Origin: Algoriphagus chordae
GTDB taxonomy: Bacteria; Bacteroidota; Bacteroidia; Cytophagales; Cyclobacteriaceae
DNA: 64,000 bases
Assembly: GCF_003254055.1 (NCBI RefSeq)
Contig: NZ_QKZT01000001.1
Span: 124,001 to 188,000, forward strand
Direction: 5' to 3'
The position numbers and the translations under genes were made by a program. How positions within the stretch are numbered: position 1 is the first letter of the stretch; every line of letters begins with the position of its first letter. This document shows, piece by piece, positions 51,818-61,967 of this stretch. Below the pieces are notes generated by a model that was not told the origin of the DNA, did not search any database, and saw only the letters and a list, made by a program, of their open reading frames with translations.

Positions 51818-52279
51818 TTTGATGATTCCAGCTAAATCAGCCGGTGAATAAGCTACTGATTTTAGTGTTTTTCGATCGCCTTCTCTGAATACCAAGAACA
51901 AATCGCCCTCTTTTTCATAGAAGCATTCCGTGCCTTTAGCATTGTAGTGGGCCACGGTTGCTTTGGCCTCATCTTCAGTTTTACAGGCTTTACTCATATT
52001 GGAGCGCTGCACTTCGTCGAAGAGGGTTTTGAATTTTTCCCCCAAACCAAATTCCAAAATTGCTCCAGAAAGCACGTATTGCAAATCACATAAGGCATCA
52101 GCCACTTCGACCAAGTCATTATTTGCGATCGCTTCTTCTAGTTCTTTCAGCTCCTCAGCCAACAGAGAGATTCGTAGATCACATCTTACTTTCTCAGGAA
52201 TAACCGGAGAAGGCAAAACTGGGTGTTTGAAAGTTTCGTGAAATAAAGCGACGGAAGTAAGTGACTTAGGATCTTGCAT
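51812..52279 (-). CDS. NTP pyrophosphohydrolase (MazG-like, all-alpha)-type protein
   Basis: A 155-residue protein whose helical N-terminal half holds the metal-binding ExxE...ExxD motif (LAEELKELEEAIANNDLVEV then ADALCDLQYVLSG, residues 40-72). These enzymes hydrolyse non-canonical nucleoside triphosphates. The C-terminal part (YNAKGTECFYEKEGDLFLVF, VAYSPADLAGIIKS) is an extra segment, as in family members found in Bacteroidota. It is convergent with the MscS gene and overlaps it by 6 bp. Confidence 0.85.
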   Translation of the reverse strand: MQDPKSLTSVALFHETFKHPVLPSPVIPEKVRCDLRISLLAEELKELEEAIANNDLVEVADALCDLQYVLSGAILEFGLGEKFKTLFDEVQRSNMSKACKTEDEAKATVAHYNAKGTECFYEKEGDLFLVFREGDRKTLKSVAYSPADLAGIIKS

Positions 52280-52728
52280 TTTTTTGAGTTGTTGAAATCG
52301 AGCATGACTTCAAAGTCACACACCGGGATGATTATAACTTAGCGAGATTCCATGTGACCATTAAAAACAAATTATGAACACATGAAAGGCTGAAATAACT
52401 AAAAAACAGTGGATTTTCCGGCCTTTTTTGCGATGGAATTGGAATAAGATTCGTGGATGCTGCCTCAAATTGGTTCCGCAATGTTATTTCTTTCAGATCT
52501 ATAATGTCCATTAATGGATTGTCATAAGTCTGCGATTACGTCCTCAGCTTACTTTATCCGGGTATGTGTACATATATTTTTTTAAAAAAGCGGGAGAAAG
52601 CAGGCTTTAACTGTCTTATTTGAAATTGAGAATCAGACAATAAGTCTGTTTTTGTGACAAGATGTTTAAGTTTGTGGTTCAGTAAGGGCTTGGATGGGTT
52701 TTTGTCCCGATGTTCACAACAATTTTCC
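52280..52728. other. Gene-free stretch before dapF
   Basis: About 450 bp with no supported gene. A candidate -7 element TAAGTTTG lies at 52667-52674, about 55 bp before dapF. No riboswitch was recognised. Confidence 0.5.
52667..52674 (+). promoter_or_regulatory. Possible -7 promoter element for dapF
   Basis: TAAGTTTG fits TAnnTTTG and is placed about 55 bp before the dapF ATG. No TTG lies at the ideal -33 distance (a TTG is 12 nt upstream), so the call is tentative. Confidence 0.35.
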
Positions 52729-53502
52729 ATGGAAATTTCATTTTACAAATATCAAGGAACCGGCAATGACTTCGTCATGATCGATGATCGTGAGGAGAAG
52801 TTTGATGATTCGAATTTGAAACTAGTCTCTAAGCTATGCGATCGAAAGTTTGGTGTAGGCGCTGATGGCTTGATTTTGATCCGAAATCATAAGGATTTTG
52901 ATTTCGAGATGATCTATTTCAATGCCGATGGATCTCAGAGTATGTGTGGTAATGGTGCCAGATGCGCAGTTGCCTTTTCGGCTTTTCTAGGAATTTTGGA
53001 TGAAAAGACGAGTTTTCTAGCAATTGACGGAGCTCATGAGGCTATTCTGAAAGACGGATTGGTGCAATTGCTGATGGGCGATGTCGCTGGCATAGACGAG
53101 AAAGAAGCTGATTTCTTTGTCAATACAGGTTCGCCACATCACATTCGATTTGTAGAAGATGTTCAGAACTATCCCATTTTCGAAGAAGGAAAAAAAGTGC
53201 GCTACGATCAAATATATGCTCCTGCTGGAACCAATGTCAATTTCGTGGAAAAAGTAAGTGCCGATGAGATCTTCGTTCGAACCTATGAGAGAGGTGTTGA
53301 GGATGAGACGCTTTCTTGTGGAACTGGAGTAACCGCCGCTGCGATTGCTTTTGGCAAGGATCAAGCCGCTGCGACTATTAAAATAAAGACCCTTGGAGGT
53401 CAATTATCTGTGAAATTTAATGCTTCCGAAAATGGAGCCTTCAATAAAGTATGGCTAATAGGACCTGCGGAGCAGGTTTTTGCCGGGAAAATAAGTGTTT
53501 AA
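52729..53502 (+). CDS. dapF: Diaminopimelate epimerase
   Basis: Converts LL- to meso-diaminopimelate for lysine and peptidoglycan synthesis. The opening YKYQGTGNDFVMIDDRE is characteristic, and both catalytic cysteines are present: QSMCGNGARCAV near residue 70 and DETLSCGTGVTAAA near 200. The length of about 257 residues fits. The open frame begins at 52654, but the 25 extra residues are not DapF-like, so the ATG at 52729 is taken. A 450-bp gap lies upstream. Confidence 0.95.
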   Translation: MEISFYKYQGTGNDFVMIDDREEKFDDSNLKLVSKLCDRKFGVGADGLILIRNHKDFDFEMIYFNADGSQSMCGNGARCAVAFSAFLGILDEKTSFLAIDGAHEAILKDGLVQLLMGDVAGIDEKEADFFVNTGSPHHIRFVEDVQNYPIFEEGKKVRYDQIYAPAGTNVNFVEKVSADEIFVRTYERGVEDETLSCGTGVTAAAIAFGKDQAAATIKIKTLGGQLSVKFNASENGAFNKVWLIGPAEQVFAGKISV

Positions 53503-53557
53503 CCAGCCAATGGAGCTCTACTCCGATGAACTGGTTTTATTATCAATTATAACAAAA

Positions 53558-53578
53558 AGGGCTTAATTTTGAAGCCCT
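53558..53578. other. Short hairpin between dapF and secA
   Basis: AGGGCTT and AAGCCCT pair around a seven-base loop. No T run follows on the plus strand; on the minus strand there is one, but no gene ends there. Possible weak terminator of dapF only. Confidence 0.3.
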
Positions 53579-53602
53579 AATAGAGAATAACAATAAGCTA
53601 GC

Positions 53603-56600
53603 ATGTTAGATATTATAGCAAAAGGTATTGCAAAAGTATTTGGAACCAAGTCCGACAGAGATATCAAAGAACTTCTTCCGATCGTCACAAAGATCAATGA
53701 AGCTTTTTCTGGTTTAAAGAACCTCAGTGATGATCAATTGCGGGCAAAAACTGGAGAAATCAAGCTTGAAATCAACGCACATCTGAAGGAATTCGACGAT
53801 AAGATCAGTACCATCAGATCACAGGTGGATGATTTGCCTTTGAAAGCAATCCATGAAAAAGATCAGCTTTTCAATCAGATCGATCAAATCGAAAAAGATC
53901 GAAATGAAGCCCTAGAAGTAGTTTTAGAGAAGGTTTTGCCAAAGGCTTTCGCAGTAGTAAAAGAAACCGCGAGACGCTTCAAGGAAAATGGTAAGCTAGT
54001 TGTGACGGCTAATGATCAGGATCGTGAACTCTCTGCAAGTAAGCAGAATGTAGAGATCCAAGGTGAAGAAGCTATCTGGCATAACAAGTGGATGGCCGCA
54101 GGTACTGAAGTAGTTTGGGACATGATCCATTACGATGTTCAGCTTATCGGTGGTATGGTGCTTCACAAAGGAAATATTGCCGAAATGGCGACTGGTGAAG
54201 GTAAAACATTGGTTTCTACCCTACCTGCTTATCTCAATGCACTTGCTGGTCGTGGTGTTCACATCGTAACAGTGAATGATTACCTGGCCAAGCGTGACTC
54301 CGAATGGAATGCGCCACTTTTTGAATTCCACGGATTGACAGTGGATTGTATTGATAAATATACCCCCAACTCAGCTGGACGTAAGAAAGCCTATAGATCG
54401 GATATCGTCTACGGTACCAATAACGAATTTGGTTTCGATTACCTAAGAGATAACATGGCTCGTGAAGCTGGTGATCTAGTTCAGGGCAAGCATCACTTTG
54501 CAATGATTGATGAGGTCGATTCCGTGTTGATTGATGACGCGAGAACACCATTGATTATCTCTGGACCTGTGCCTAAAGGTGATGTGCATGAGTTTGATGA
54601 TATGAAGCCTCGAGTTTCTACCCTAGTAGATGAGCAGCGCAAGCTGGTACAGGGTTTCTTGAGCTCTGCAAAGAAAATGATTGCTGACGGCAATGATAAA
54701 GAAGGTGGAGTAGCGCTATTCCGTGCATTCCGTGGAATGCCGAAGTACAAGCCATTGATTAAATACCTTTCTGAACCAGGGGTTCGAGTGATCCTACAGA
54801 AGACTGAAAACCATTTCCTTCAGGACAATAAGCGTCAAATGCCAGAAGCAGATGAGCCGCTTTTGTTTACCATAGATGAAAAAACAAACGTAGTCGATTT
54901 GACCGATCGTGGTATCGAGACGATGACTACCAAGAATGAAAATACTGAATTCTTCATTCTTCCAGATATCGGAGTTTTGATCGCGGATTTGGAAAAAGAA
55001 GAAGGAGTCGACGATACTGAGAAGCTTGTTCGCAAGGAAGAAGCAATCAAAGATTATAGCGTAAAAGCACAACGAATTCACACTGTAAATCAATTGCTTA
55101 AGGCATATTGTATGTTTGAAAAAGACACCGAGTATATCTTGGTGGATGGCAAGGTAAAAATTGTCGATGAGCAAACTGGTCGTGTGATGGAAGGTCGTCG
55201 TTATTCTGACGGATTGCACCAGGCGATCGAGGCGAAGGAAAATGTGAAAGTGGAAGACGCTACACAAACCTACGCGACGATTACCCTTCAGAATTACTTC
55301 AGGATGTATCACAAGCTTGCTGGTATGACTGGTACTGCGGAGACTGAAGCAGGTGAATTCTGGGAGATCTACAAACTGGATGTAGTTGTAATTCCTACCA
55401 ATAAGCCGATTATCAGAGCTGACCGTGATGATAAAGTTTACAAGACTGTTCGTGAGAAATTCAACGCTGTTGGTGATGAGATCAATGAACTAGTAGCTGC
55501 AGGAAGACCTGTTCTAGTGGGTACTACTTCGGTAGAAATCTCTGAGGTACTCAGTAGAATGTTGACACTGAAGAAAATTCCTCATCAAGTATTGAATGCG
55601 AAGCAGCATGCTAAAGAAGCGGATGTAGTGGCAATTGCTGGTCAGTCTGGCACAGTTACTATTGCTACCAACATGGCTGGTCGTGGTACAGATATTAAGC
55701 TTTCTCCAGAAGCCAAAAAAGCTGGTGGTTTGGCGATCATCGGTACAGAGCGTCACGAATCACGTCGTGTCGATAGACAGCTTCGAGGTAGATCTGGTCG
55801 TCAAGGAGACGTGGGTTCATCCCAATTCTTTGTGTCACTTGAGGATAGCTTGATGCGTCTTTTCGGTTCAGATCGTATCGCCAAGCTGATGGATAGAATG
55901 GGCCTTGAAGAAGGAGAAGTAATCCAGCACAGCATGATTTCTAAGTCTATCGAGCGTGCACAGCGTAAGGTGGAGGAAAATAACTTTGGTACGAGAAAGA
56001 GACTACTTGAATACGATGATGTGATGAACTCACAGCGTGAAGTGGTCTATAAGAGAAGAAGAAATGCACTGAAAGGGGAAAGATTAGAATTGGATATTTT
56101 GAACATACTTTACGATGTCTGCGAAGGCCTGGTAGATATGGGCAAATCCAATCCAGATCCTGAGGACTTCAGAATGAATGTGTTCACTACTTTAGGAGTG
56201 GATCATATTGTATCTGAAAATGATCTGAAGTCTAAAGATCCAGCTCAGATGACTCAGGAGCTTTATACCCTAGCTTTTGAAACTTATCAGAAGAAAAGTG
56301 AAGTGATGATGAGCACTGCACTTCCAATTTTCAAGCGAGTTCAAGAAGAAAGAGGAGCTACTGTGAAAGATATCATGGTACCTATTTCTGACGGAATCAA
56401 GCAAATTGGCGTAGTGGTGAACCTTGAGGATACCGTGAATTCTGAAGGTAGAGAATTGGTGAGAGCCATCGAGAAAAATGTATCGCTTGCCATTATTGAT
56501 CAAAACTGGAAAGAGCATCTTAGAGATATGGATGACTTGAAGCAGTCGGTTCAAAATGCTGTGTATGAGCAAAAGGATCCTTTATTGATCTATAAGTTTG

Positions 56601-56983
56601 AAGCATTCGAGATGTTCAAGCGCTTCATTGGTAAGTTGAATGAAGATATGAGTACCTTCTTGACAAGGGCAGATTTGCCTAAGCAAGATCCTAATCAGGT
56701 ACATGCTGCGGCTCCGCAAAAAACTGCCGAACCACAAGTGCAAGCGACCAAGGCTGATTCTGGAAGTACCCTAAATCCTGGTGCTAACCGTGCTGCAGTA
56801 GCTGCTTCCAATGCTGGAAGACCTGCTCCGCAAGTGGTGGCGCCAAGAAAATCTGACAAGGCTTACGGAAGAAATGACAAAGTTTCTGTGCAATACACTA
56901 ATGGAACCACCAAAAAGGATGTGAAATACAAAAGTGTGGAACAAGATGTGCAGGAAGGTAAATGTGTGATCATTGATAATTAA
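53603..56983 (+). CDS. secA: Preprotein translocase ATPase SecA
   Basis: The motor that pushes secretory proteins through SecYEG. Walker A is MATGEGKTLVSTLPAYLNAL near residue 196, DEVDSVLIDDARTPLIISG near 300, and TNMAGRGTDIKL near 690, with the helicase-type arginine motif in DRQLRGRSGRQGD near 715. It is 1,126 residues, longer than E. coli SecA (901), with inserts common in Bacteroidota. The usual C-terminal Cys-rich zinc motif is absent: the tail keeps GRND but ends in GKCVIIDN with a single Cys. SecB/lipid binding may differ (inference). Confidence 0.97.
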   Translation: MLDIIAKGIAKVFGTKSDRDIKELLPIVTKINEAFSGLKNLSDDQLRAKTGEIKLEINAHLKEFDDKISTIRSQVDDLPLKAIHEKDQLFNQIDQIEKDRNEALEVVLEKVLPKAFAVVKETARRFKENGKLVVTANDQDRELSASKQNVEIQGEEAIWHNKWMAAGTEVVWDMIHYDVQLIGGMVLHKGNIAEMATGEGKTLVSTLPAYLNALAGRGVHIVTVNDYLAKRDSEWNAPLFEFHGLTVDCIDKYTPNSAGRKKAYRSDIVYGTNNEFGFDYLRDNMAREAGDLVQGKHHFAMIDEVDSVLIDDARTPLIISGPVPKGDVHEFDDMKPRVSTLVDEQRKLVQGFLSSAKKMIADGNDKEGGVALFRAFRGMPKYKPLIKYLSEPGVRVILQKTENHFLQDNKRQMPEADEPLLFTIDEKTNVVDLTDRGIETMTTKNENTEFFILPDIGVLIADLEKEEGVDDTEKLVRKEEAIKDYSVKAQRIHTVNQLLKAYCMFEKDTEYILVDGKVKIVDEQTGRVMEGRRYSDGLHQAIEAKENVKVEDATQTYATITLQNYFRMYHKLAGMTGTAETEAGEFWEIYKLDVVVIPTNKPIIRADRDDKVYKTVREKFNAVGDEINELVAAGRPVLVGTTSVEISEVLSRMLTLKKIPHQVLNAKQHAKEADVVAIAGQSGTVTIATNMAGRGTDIKLSPEAKKAGGLAIIGTERHESRRVDRQLRGRSGRQGDVGSSQFFVSLEDSLMRLFGSDRIAKLMDRMGLEEGEVIQHSMISKSIERAQRKVEENNFGTRKRLLEYDDVMNSQREVVYKRRRNALKGERLELDILNILYDVCEGLVDMGKSNPDPEDFRMNVFTTLGVDHIVSENDLKSKDPAQMTQELYTLAFETYQKKSEVMMSTALPIFKRVQEERGATVKDIMVPISDGIKQIGVVVNLEDTVNSEGRELVRAIEKNVSLAIIDQNWKEHLRDMDDLKQSVQNAVYEQKDPLLIYKFEAFEMFKRFIGKLNEDMSTFLTRADLPKQDPNQVHAAAPQKTAEPQVQATKADSGSTLNPGANRAAVAASNAGRPAPQVVAPRKSDKAYGRNDKVSVQYTNGTTKKDVKYKSVEQDVQEGKCVIIDN

Positions 56984-56990
56984 AAATAGT

Positions 56991-57536
56991 ATGAGGATAT
57001 TCTGGATTTTAGGATTGGCATTGATATTAGCGAGTTGTAATACCTCGCGTAAAACGACGAGTTCTGCATCAAGCTATGCGAATTATCAGGAAAATTTGAA
57101 TCCATCTCTACCCGTTTATCCAGATTATCGTGCACAGATGAATACAAAAGCATCATTTGAATCAGCAGAGTCTGCCGAGGCAATTGATGCACAACTAGCG
57201 CAAGTGCAAGCGAGCTTAATTAGCAAGAATAAGTCTGAGCCTTATTTCAGTGGATATTCAGTTTTAATTTATTCAGGGATTGATCGTGAAAAAGCTTTCA
57301 AAACCCGTGATGATTTGGCCATGAATTACCCTGATCTTACCCCAGAAATGCAATATGAGCAGCCAAGGTATCTTGTGAAAGTTGGAAAATTCACCCACAA
57401 AATAGAAGCTCAAAAGAGCTTTGCAGAAGTAAAATCAGAATTCCCAACAGCGAGGATAATTCAAGATCGCTTTCAGCGTGAAGAATTTAAAACGCTAAAC
57501 GAACTCAATCAAGAAAATGCTGAAGGACAAAATTAA
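56991..57536 (+). CDS. SPOR-like domain lipoprotein
   Basis: A 181-residue predicted lipoprotein: signal segment MRIFWILGLALILASC with the lipidated Cys at residue 16, a Ser/Ala-rich linker, then a C-terminal SPOR-type fold (FSGYSVLIYSGIDREKAFKT, YLVKVGKFTHKIEAQKSFAE). SPOR domains bind denuded septal peptidoglycan, so an envelope or division role is possible. The open frame begins at a TTG upstream, but the ATG at 56991 gives the clean lipoprotein signal. It overlaps the M20 gene by 20 bp and follows secA by 7 bp. Confidence 0.83.
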   Translation: MRIFWILGLALILASCNTSRKTTSSASSYANYQENLNPSLPVYPDYRAQMNTKASFESAESAEAIDAQLAQVQASLISKNKSEPYFSGYSVLIYSGIDREKAFKTRDDLAMNYPDLTPEMQYEQPRYLVKVGKFTHKIEAQKSFAEVKSEFPTARIIQDRFQREEFKTLNELNQENAEGQN

Positions 57537-58707
57537 ATCTCTGGCTAAGGCCTACAAAGAAGAAGTAATTGCAAATCGTCGCCATCTTCATGCAAATCCT
57601 GAGCTTTCTTACCAAGAGTTTAATACTGCTGAGTTTGTAAAGAAAAAGCTTCAAGAAATAGGAATAACTAATATCGAATCTAAGGCCGACACTGGATGGT
57701 CTGCTTTGATTGAGGGTAAAAACCCGAGTAAACGTGTTGTTGCCCTTCGTGCAGATATGGACGCATTGCCGATCATAGAGGCAAATGATGTTTCTTACAA
57801 ATCTCAAAACCCAGGCGTCATGCATGCCTGCGGACATGATGCACATACCGCATCTTTACTAGGTGCCGCCAAAATACTAAATGAGGTAAAAGATCAATTC
57901 GAAGGAACGATCAAGTTGATTTTTCAACCTGGCGAAGAAGTGGCTCCTGGTGGGGCTTCTTTGATGATCGCTGATAAAGTACTCGAAAATCCTCGTCCAA
58001 ATGGAATTATAGGCCAGCACGTGATGCCCTTTATCGAAGTAGGCAAAGTTGGTTTTCGTCCTGGTATTTATATGGCTAGTGCTGATGAAATCTACGTCAC
58101 CGTAAAAGGTAAAGGTGGTCATGCGGCCATGCCTGAGACTTTGATTGATCCGGTGCTGATTGCTTCTCATATGATTGTTGCTTTGCAGCAAGTAGTGAGT
58201 AGAGCGGCCAGCCCAAAGATCCCATCTGTACTTTCTTTTGGTAGAGTGGAGGCATTAGGAGCTACCAATGTGATTCCTAATGAAGTGAAGATCCAAGGCA
58301 CTTTCCGTACTCTTGATGAGGATTGGAGAGCGAAGGCTCATGAGAAGATGCTTTCTATTGCCAAAGGAATCGTAGAAGGAATGGGCGGAGAAGTTGACTT
58401 TGATATCCGAAAAGGCTATCCATTTTTGAAAAATGATCCTGAATTGACAGAAAGATCTCATCAGGCTGCAATAGCTTACCTAGGAGAGGAAAATGTACTC
58501 GATTTAGATATTTGGATGGCAGCAGAAGATTTTGCTTTCTATTCTCAGGAAGTGGAAGGTTGCTTCTACAGATTGGGAACTAGAAATGAAGCTAAAGGTA
58601 TTACATCTGGGGTTCATACGCCTACTTTCGATATTGATGAAGATTCCTTGGAAATTGGAGCTGGTTTGATGGCTTTCTTGGCTGTGTCCGAGCTCGAAAA
58701 AGCCTAG
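57517..58707 (+). CDS. M20-family amidohydrolase (N-acyl-amino-acid hydrolase-like)
   Basis: A 396-residue zinc-dependent amidohydrolase of the M20D group. VALRADMDALPI near residue 74 holds the first Asp, MHACGHDAHTASLLGAA near 103 gives the CGHDAH zinc motif, and IFQPGEEVAPGGASLMI near 136 holds the catalytic Glu pair. It would remove acyl or indole-acetyl-type groups from amino acids; substrate not evident. In an operon after secA and the SPOR-like gene, with 20 bp overlap to the latter. Confidence 0.92.
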   Translation: MLKDKIKSLAKAYKEEVIANRRHLHANPELSYQEFNTAEFVKKKLQEIGITNIESKADTGWSALIEGKNPSKRVVALRADMDALPIIEANDVSYKSQNPGVMHACGHDAHTASLLGAAKILNEVKDQFEGTIKLIFQPGEEVAPGGASLMIADKVLENPRPNGIIGQHVMPFIEVGKVGFRPGIYMASADEIYVTVKGKGGHAAMPETLIDPVLIASHMIVALQQVVSRAASPKIPSVLSFGRVEALGATNVIPNEVKIQGTFRTLDEDWRAKAHEKMLSIAKGIVEGMGGEVDFDIRKGYPFLKNDPELTERSHQAAIAYLGEENVLDLDIWMAAEDFAFYSQEVEGCFYRLGTRNEAKGITSGVHTPTFDIDEDSLEIGAGLMAFLAVSELEKA

Positions 58708-58771
58708 ATTTTCGATAACTTTCCTTTAGTCTTTTTTGCAGAAATTTTCCGCTTTCTTAGAGATTCCTAAC

Positions 58772-59539
58772 ATGAAAAAACTCCTTACTACCTCAGTTTT
58801 TGTTTTTCTAATAGCCACTCAAAGCTTCGCTTGGGGCCAACTGGGCCATTATTTGATTGGCTATATGGCAGAAATGCAATTGAAGCGATCAGTACGTAAA
58901 AAGGTGGAAAAAGTACTCTATCCTATGTCTATAGGCAGAAGTGGAACCTGGATGGATGAGATCAAATCTGACCGAGCATTTGATTATGCTAATCCTTGGC
59001 ACTACATGACTAGCATTGCTGGAGAATACGATGAGTCTATTCAGGAGAAAGGTGGGAATGTCTATGCAGAAATCATTCGAATCAAGTCTGAGCTGAAAGC
59101 TGGAAATCTATCTCCAGAGAAAGAAGCTGAAATGCTGAAAATGCTCATCCACTTAGTCGAAGACATCCATCAGCCGTTGCACGTAGGAACTGGTGAGGAC
59201 AGGGGTGGAAATGATGTGAAGCTTAGCTATTTTGGCCGATCCACCAATCTACATGCAGTATGGGATTCAAGCATAATAGAAGGCTGGAATATGAGTTATA
59301 CCGAGATAGGAGATGAATTATCAGGTAGATTGAATAAAGACCTTATTGCAGGATATAGAGCCGGAGGTATAGATACCTGGCTTGCGGAAGCTGTAGCTGC
59401 AAGACCTTTGATTTATAATCTCCCAGAAAACAAGAAGCTCTCTTACAACTATGGTTTCGATACCAGAGCTACAATTGAAGAAAGATTGATTGCAGCCAGT
59501 ATTCGTCTAGCTCAGATTTTAGAAGAGATATACGGGTAA
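58772..59539 (+). CDS. S1/P1-type nuclease
   Basis: A secreted zinc-dependent nuclease of 255 residues. The signal peptide ends at QSFA, so the mature protein would begin with Trp (WGQLGHYLIGYMAE); in this family the N-terminal Trp and nearby His bind zinc. Further ligands are in YANPWHYMTS, LIHLVEDIHQPLHVG and GNDVKLSYFG...NLHAVWDSS. It would degrade single-stranded nucleic acids outside the cytoplasm. The ORF extends upstream to 58736 but the ATG at 58772 gives the signal peptide. Confidence 0.9.
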   Translation: MKKLLTTSVFVFLIATQSFAWGQLGHYLIGYMAEMQLKRSVRKKVEKVLYPMSIGRSGTWMDEIKSDRAFDYANPWHYMTSIAGEYDESIQEKGGNVYAEIIRIKSELKAGNLSPEKEAEMLKMLIHLVEDIHQPLHVGTGEDRGGNDVKLSYFGRSTNLHAVWDSSIIEGWNMSYTEIGDELSGRLNKDLIAGYRAGGIDTWLAEAVAARPLIYNLPENKKLSYNYGFDTRATIEERLIAASIRLAQILEEIYG

Positions 59540-59560
59540 GAGGAAAGTTTATTTTCACAT

Positions 59561-59593
59561 AATGCCGTTGGGATATTGTTGACCAACGGCATT
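59561..59593 (+). terminator. Rho-independent terminator after the S1/P1 nuclease gene
   Basis: AATGCCGTTGG and CCAACGGCATT form an 11-bp perfect stem with an eleven-base loop, followed by TGTGTTTTCTT, 22 bp after the stop. Confidence 0.9.
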
Positions 59594-59710
59594 TGTGTTT
59601 TCTTGACTTACAGTTTGTAAACTCAGGCAAAATATCTTTCATCCATTTCTTCAATTGCAGTCCCTTATCAGGGAATTCGGGAGAAATTGTAGCAATGGCA
59701 AAAATTAAAT

Positions 59711-60745
59711 CTACATCCCTTCGAACAAGCCACCGATTCCCTGAGAAGGCTTTATCTTCAAATGTTTATAAGCCAACTCTGTGGCCATACGACCCCGGGA
59801 AGTTCTCTTTAAATAGCCTTCTTGAATCAGAAAGGGTTCATATACTTCCTCAATAGTCTCTGCCTCTTCGCTACAAGCGGTGGCAATGGTACTCAGACCT
59901 ACTGGACCTCCTTTGAACTTCTCAATGATGGTTAGGAGAATTCGGTTATCCATTTCGTCCAAGCCATTCACATCCACATCCAAAGCATCCAGCGCAATTT
60001 TTGATATTTCTAGGGTAATGGTTCCGTCACCCTTCACTTCTGCAAAATCTCGGGTTCTACGGAGTAGCATATTTGCAATTCTTGGCGTTCCTCGGCTTCT
60101 TCTTGCAATCTCATAGGCAGCTACTTCATCGATGGGAGTTTGTAGAATACCCGCAGAGCGTGTTACGATATCTGTCAATAGTTTGGCATCGTAATATTCC
60201 AATCGGGAATTGATGCCAAATCTGGCTCGGAGCGGAGAGGTCAACAAACCAGAGCGAGTAGTAGCTCCGATTAGTGTAAATGGACTTAGCGTAATTTGTA
60301 CAGAGCGAGCATTTGGTCCCGAATCCAGCATAATATCTATCCGGAAATCTTCCATCGCCGAATACAAGTATTCCTCCACAATAGGATTGAGGCGGTGAAT
60401 TTCATCTATAAAAAGTACATCCCCTTCTTCCAGATTGGTCAGTAAACCTGCCAGATCGGAAGGCTTATCTAGGACTGGACCCGAGGTGATTTTGATCCCA
60501 GCCTGAAGTTCGTTAGCTATTATGTGACTAAGTGTAGTTTTGCCTAAGCCTGGAGGTCCATGAAGAAGCACATGATCCAATGGCTCATTTCTATTCTTGG
60601 CTGCCAACACAAAAACTCGCAAATTCTCCACGATTTTGAACTGACCGGTAAAATCCTCAAAGCTTAAGGGTCTTAACGCTTTTTCATAATCTTTGTCCTT
60701 TGGGCTTAGACTTTCATCCTCCCCACTTAAATAATCTTCTCTCAT
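59711..60745 (-). CDS. ruvB: Holliday junction branch migration helicase RuvB
   Basis: A hexameric AAA+ motor that drives Holliday junctions with RuvA. Walker A is [19 protein letters not shown] near residue 62, Walker B is [20 protein letters not shown] near 109, sensor 1 is [20 protein letters not shown] near 158, and the winged-helix end is present ([16 protein letters not shown]). The open frame begins at a TTG (60766); the ATG at 60745 (MREDYLSGE) is taken. It is convergent with the nuclease gene and divergent from apbE. Confidence 0.97.
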   Translation of the reverse strand: MREDYLSGEDESLSPKDKDYEKALRPLSFEDFTGQFKIVENLRVFVLAAKNRNEPLDHVLLHGPPGLGKTTLSHIIANELQAGIKITSGPVLDKPSDLAGLLTNLEEGDVLFIDEIHRLNPIVEEYLYSAMEDFRIDIMLDSGPNARSVQITLSPFTLIGATTRSGLLTSPLRARFGINSRLEYYDAKLLTDIVTRSAGILQTPIDEVAAYEIARRSRGTPRIANMLLRRTRDFAEVKGDGTITLEISKIALDALDVDVNGLDEMDNRILLTIIEKFKGGPVGLSTIATACSEEAETIEEVYEPFLIQEGYLKRTSRGRMATELAYKHLKIKPSQGIGGLFEGM

Positions 60746-60763
60746 AGTATATCCGTACGCACA

Positions 60764-60771
60764 CAAATATA
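60764..60771 (-). promoter_or_regulatory. Possible -7 element for ruvB
   Basis: On the minus strand TATATTTG fits TAnnTTTG, about 20 nt upstream of the ruvB ATG. No TTG was found at the -33 distance. Confidence 0.4.
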
Positions 60772-60840
60772 GAAAAATACGAATGCCTTCGCCTGCATTT
60801 TTGAATCCTTGGCTTTCCTTCGAAACTGGAAAATAAGCTT

Positions 60841-60848
60841 TAAATTTG
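60841..60848 (+). promoter_or_regulatory. Possible -7 element for apbE
   Basis: TAAATTTG fits TAnnTTTG and lies 20 nt before the apbE ATG. A weak TTC occurs at the -33 distance. It is divergent to the ruvB element. Confidence 0.4.
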
Positions 60849-60867
60849 CAGTCAAATTCAGAAAACC

Positions 60868-61938
60868 ATGCGCCAAAACGCCAGAAAAAATATCATCTAT
60901 TCTATCGTGTTACTTGTTGCCGTAATGCTGGTCTACTCCTGGCGAAATCGGGACAAGACGGAGACAACTGTCACCGAAACTCCTGTCAGCGTGGCAGGCA
61001 AGATGATTCTTTCTGGTAAAACCATGGGAACGACTTACAATATCACTTACCTAGATGAGGAAAGCCGTGATCTGCAAACTTCCATTGATTCACTGCTGGA
61101 AGTTTTCAACGAATCTCTTTCTACTTATATCCCCGACTCGGAACTGAGCCAATTCAACTTAGACGATACACTGGACTTCAAATTACCCTATTTGCTGCCT
61201 GTGCTAGAAGCTTCCAAGAAGGTCTATGATAATACCAATGGAGCTTTTGACCCAACAGTTGGACCACTAGTGAATATTTGGGGGTTTGGCCCTGGCGGAC
61301 CAGAGCTTAAGGATAGTGTGGATATCAAAAATCTCTTAAAGACGGTAGGCTTCGACAAAATTGCATTTGATCAGAATCAGCTTCGCAAAAAAGTACAGGG
61401 AATCTATCTTGATTTTTCTGCTATTGCCAAAGGCTATGGTTCTGATGTAGTCGCAGATTATTTGAAGAATAAGGGAATTTCAAACTACCTGGTGGAAATC
61501 GGTGGAGAACTGGTAGCAAAGGGTCAAAATGAAAAAGGTGAGCTTTGGAAGGTAGGCGTGAATCGCCCGGAGGTATCTGCCAATGCATCTGCCCTATTAG
61601 GTATCATAGCCTTGAAAGATAAAGGAATGGCTACCTCAGGTAACTACCGCAATTTCTATGTGCGTGACTCTGTGAAAATCTCACACACCATCAATCCTGC
61701 CACTGGTTATCCTGTAAACCATACCTTGCTTAGTGCAACGGTTGTGGCGGATAATTGCATGATGGCTGATGCTTATGCTACTGCGATGATGGTGATGGGA
61801 AAAGATGAGGCAATCAGTTTGGATGAGAAATTAGATGAAATAGAAGTCTTTCTAATTTACGATGATGGTAATGGCGGATTTAAGACTTTTGCGAGTGAAA
61901 GCTTGAAGCCATTCTTATCTTTCCCACAAGCTAATTAA
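60868..61938 (+). CDS. apbE: FAD:protein FMN transferase (ApbE)
   Basis: A 356-residue flavin transferase that attaches FMN to Thr of flavoproteins such as NqrB/NqrC or RnfG. It has an N-terminal membrane anchor (residues 9-24), [17 protein letters not shown] near residue 50, [17 protein letters not shown] near 129, and the magnesium-binding [15 protein letters not shown] near 305. Its Nqr or Rnf target is not in this window. Followed after 90 bp by the ZIP transporter gene. Confidence 0.94.
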   Translation: MRQNARKNIIYSIVLLVAVMLVYSWRNRDKTETTVTETPVSVAGKMILSGKTMGTTYNITYLDEESRDLQTSIDSLLEVFNESLSTYIPDSELSQFNLDDTLDFKLPYLLPVLEASKKVYDNTNGAFDPTVGPLVNIWGFGPGGPELKDSVDIKNLLKTVGFDKIAFDQNQLRKKVQGIYLDFSAIAKGYGSDVVADYLKNKGISNYLVEIGGELVAKGQNEKGELWKVGVNRPEVSANASALLGIIALKDKGMATSGNYRNFYVRDSVKISHTINPATGYPVNHTLLSATVVADNCMMADAYATAMMVMGKDEAISLDEKLDEIEVFLIYDDGNGGFKTFASESLKPFLSFPQAN

Positions 61939-61967
61939 TTTTAAATGCAACATTATTGAATTTTATT

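Noticed and set aside
52280..52728. A lysine riboswitch before dapF
   Set aside because: None of the lysine aptamer signature words was visible in the leader, so nothing was called.
54794..55312. A 172-residue minus-strand ORF inside secA
   Set aside because: Antisense shadow of secA; Phe/Ile-rich with no recognisable domain.
59540..59710. Minus-strand reading frame after ruvB reading FAIATISPEFPDKG
   Set aside because: No ATG/GTG start near the ruvB stop and no recognisable family; it also covers the terminator of the nuclease gene.
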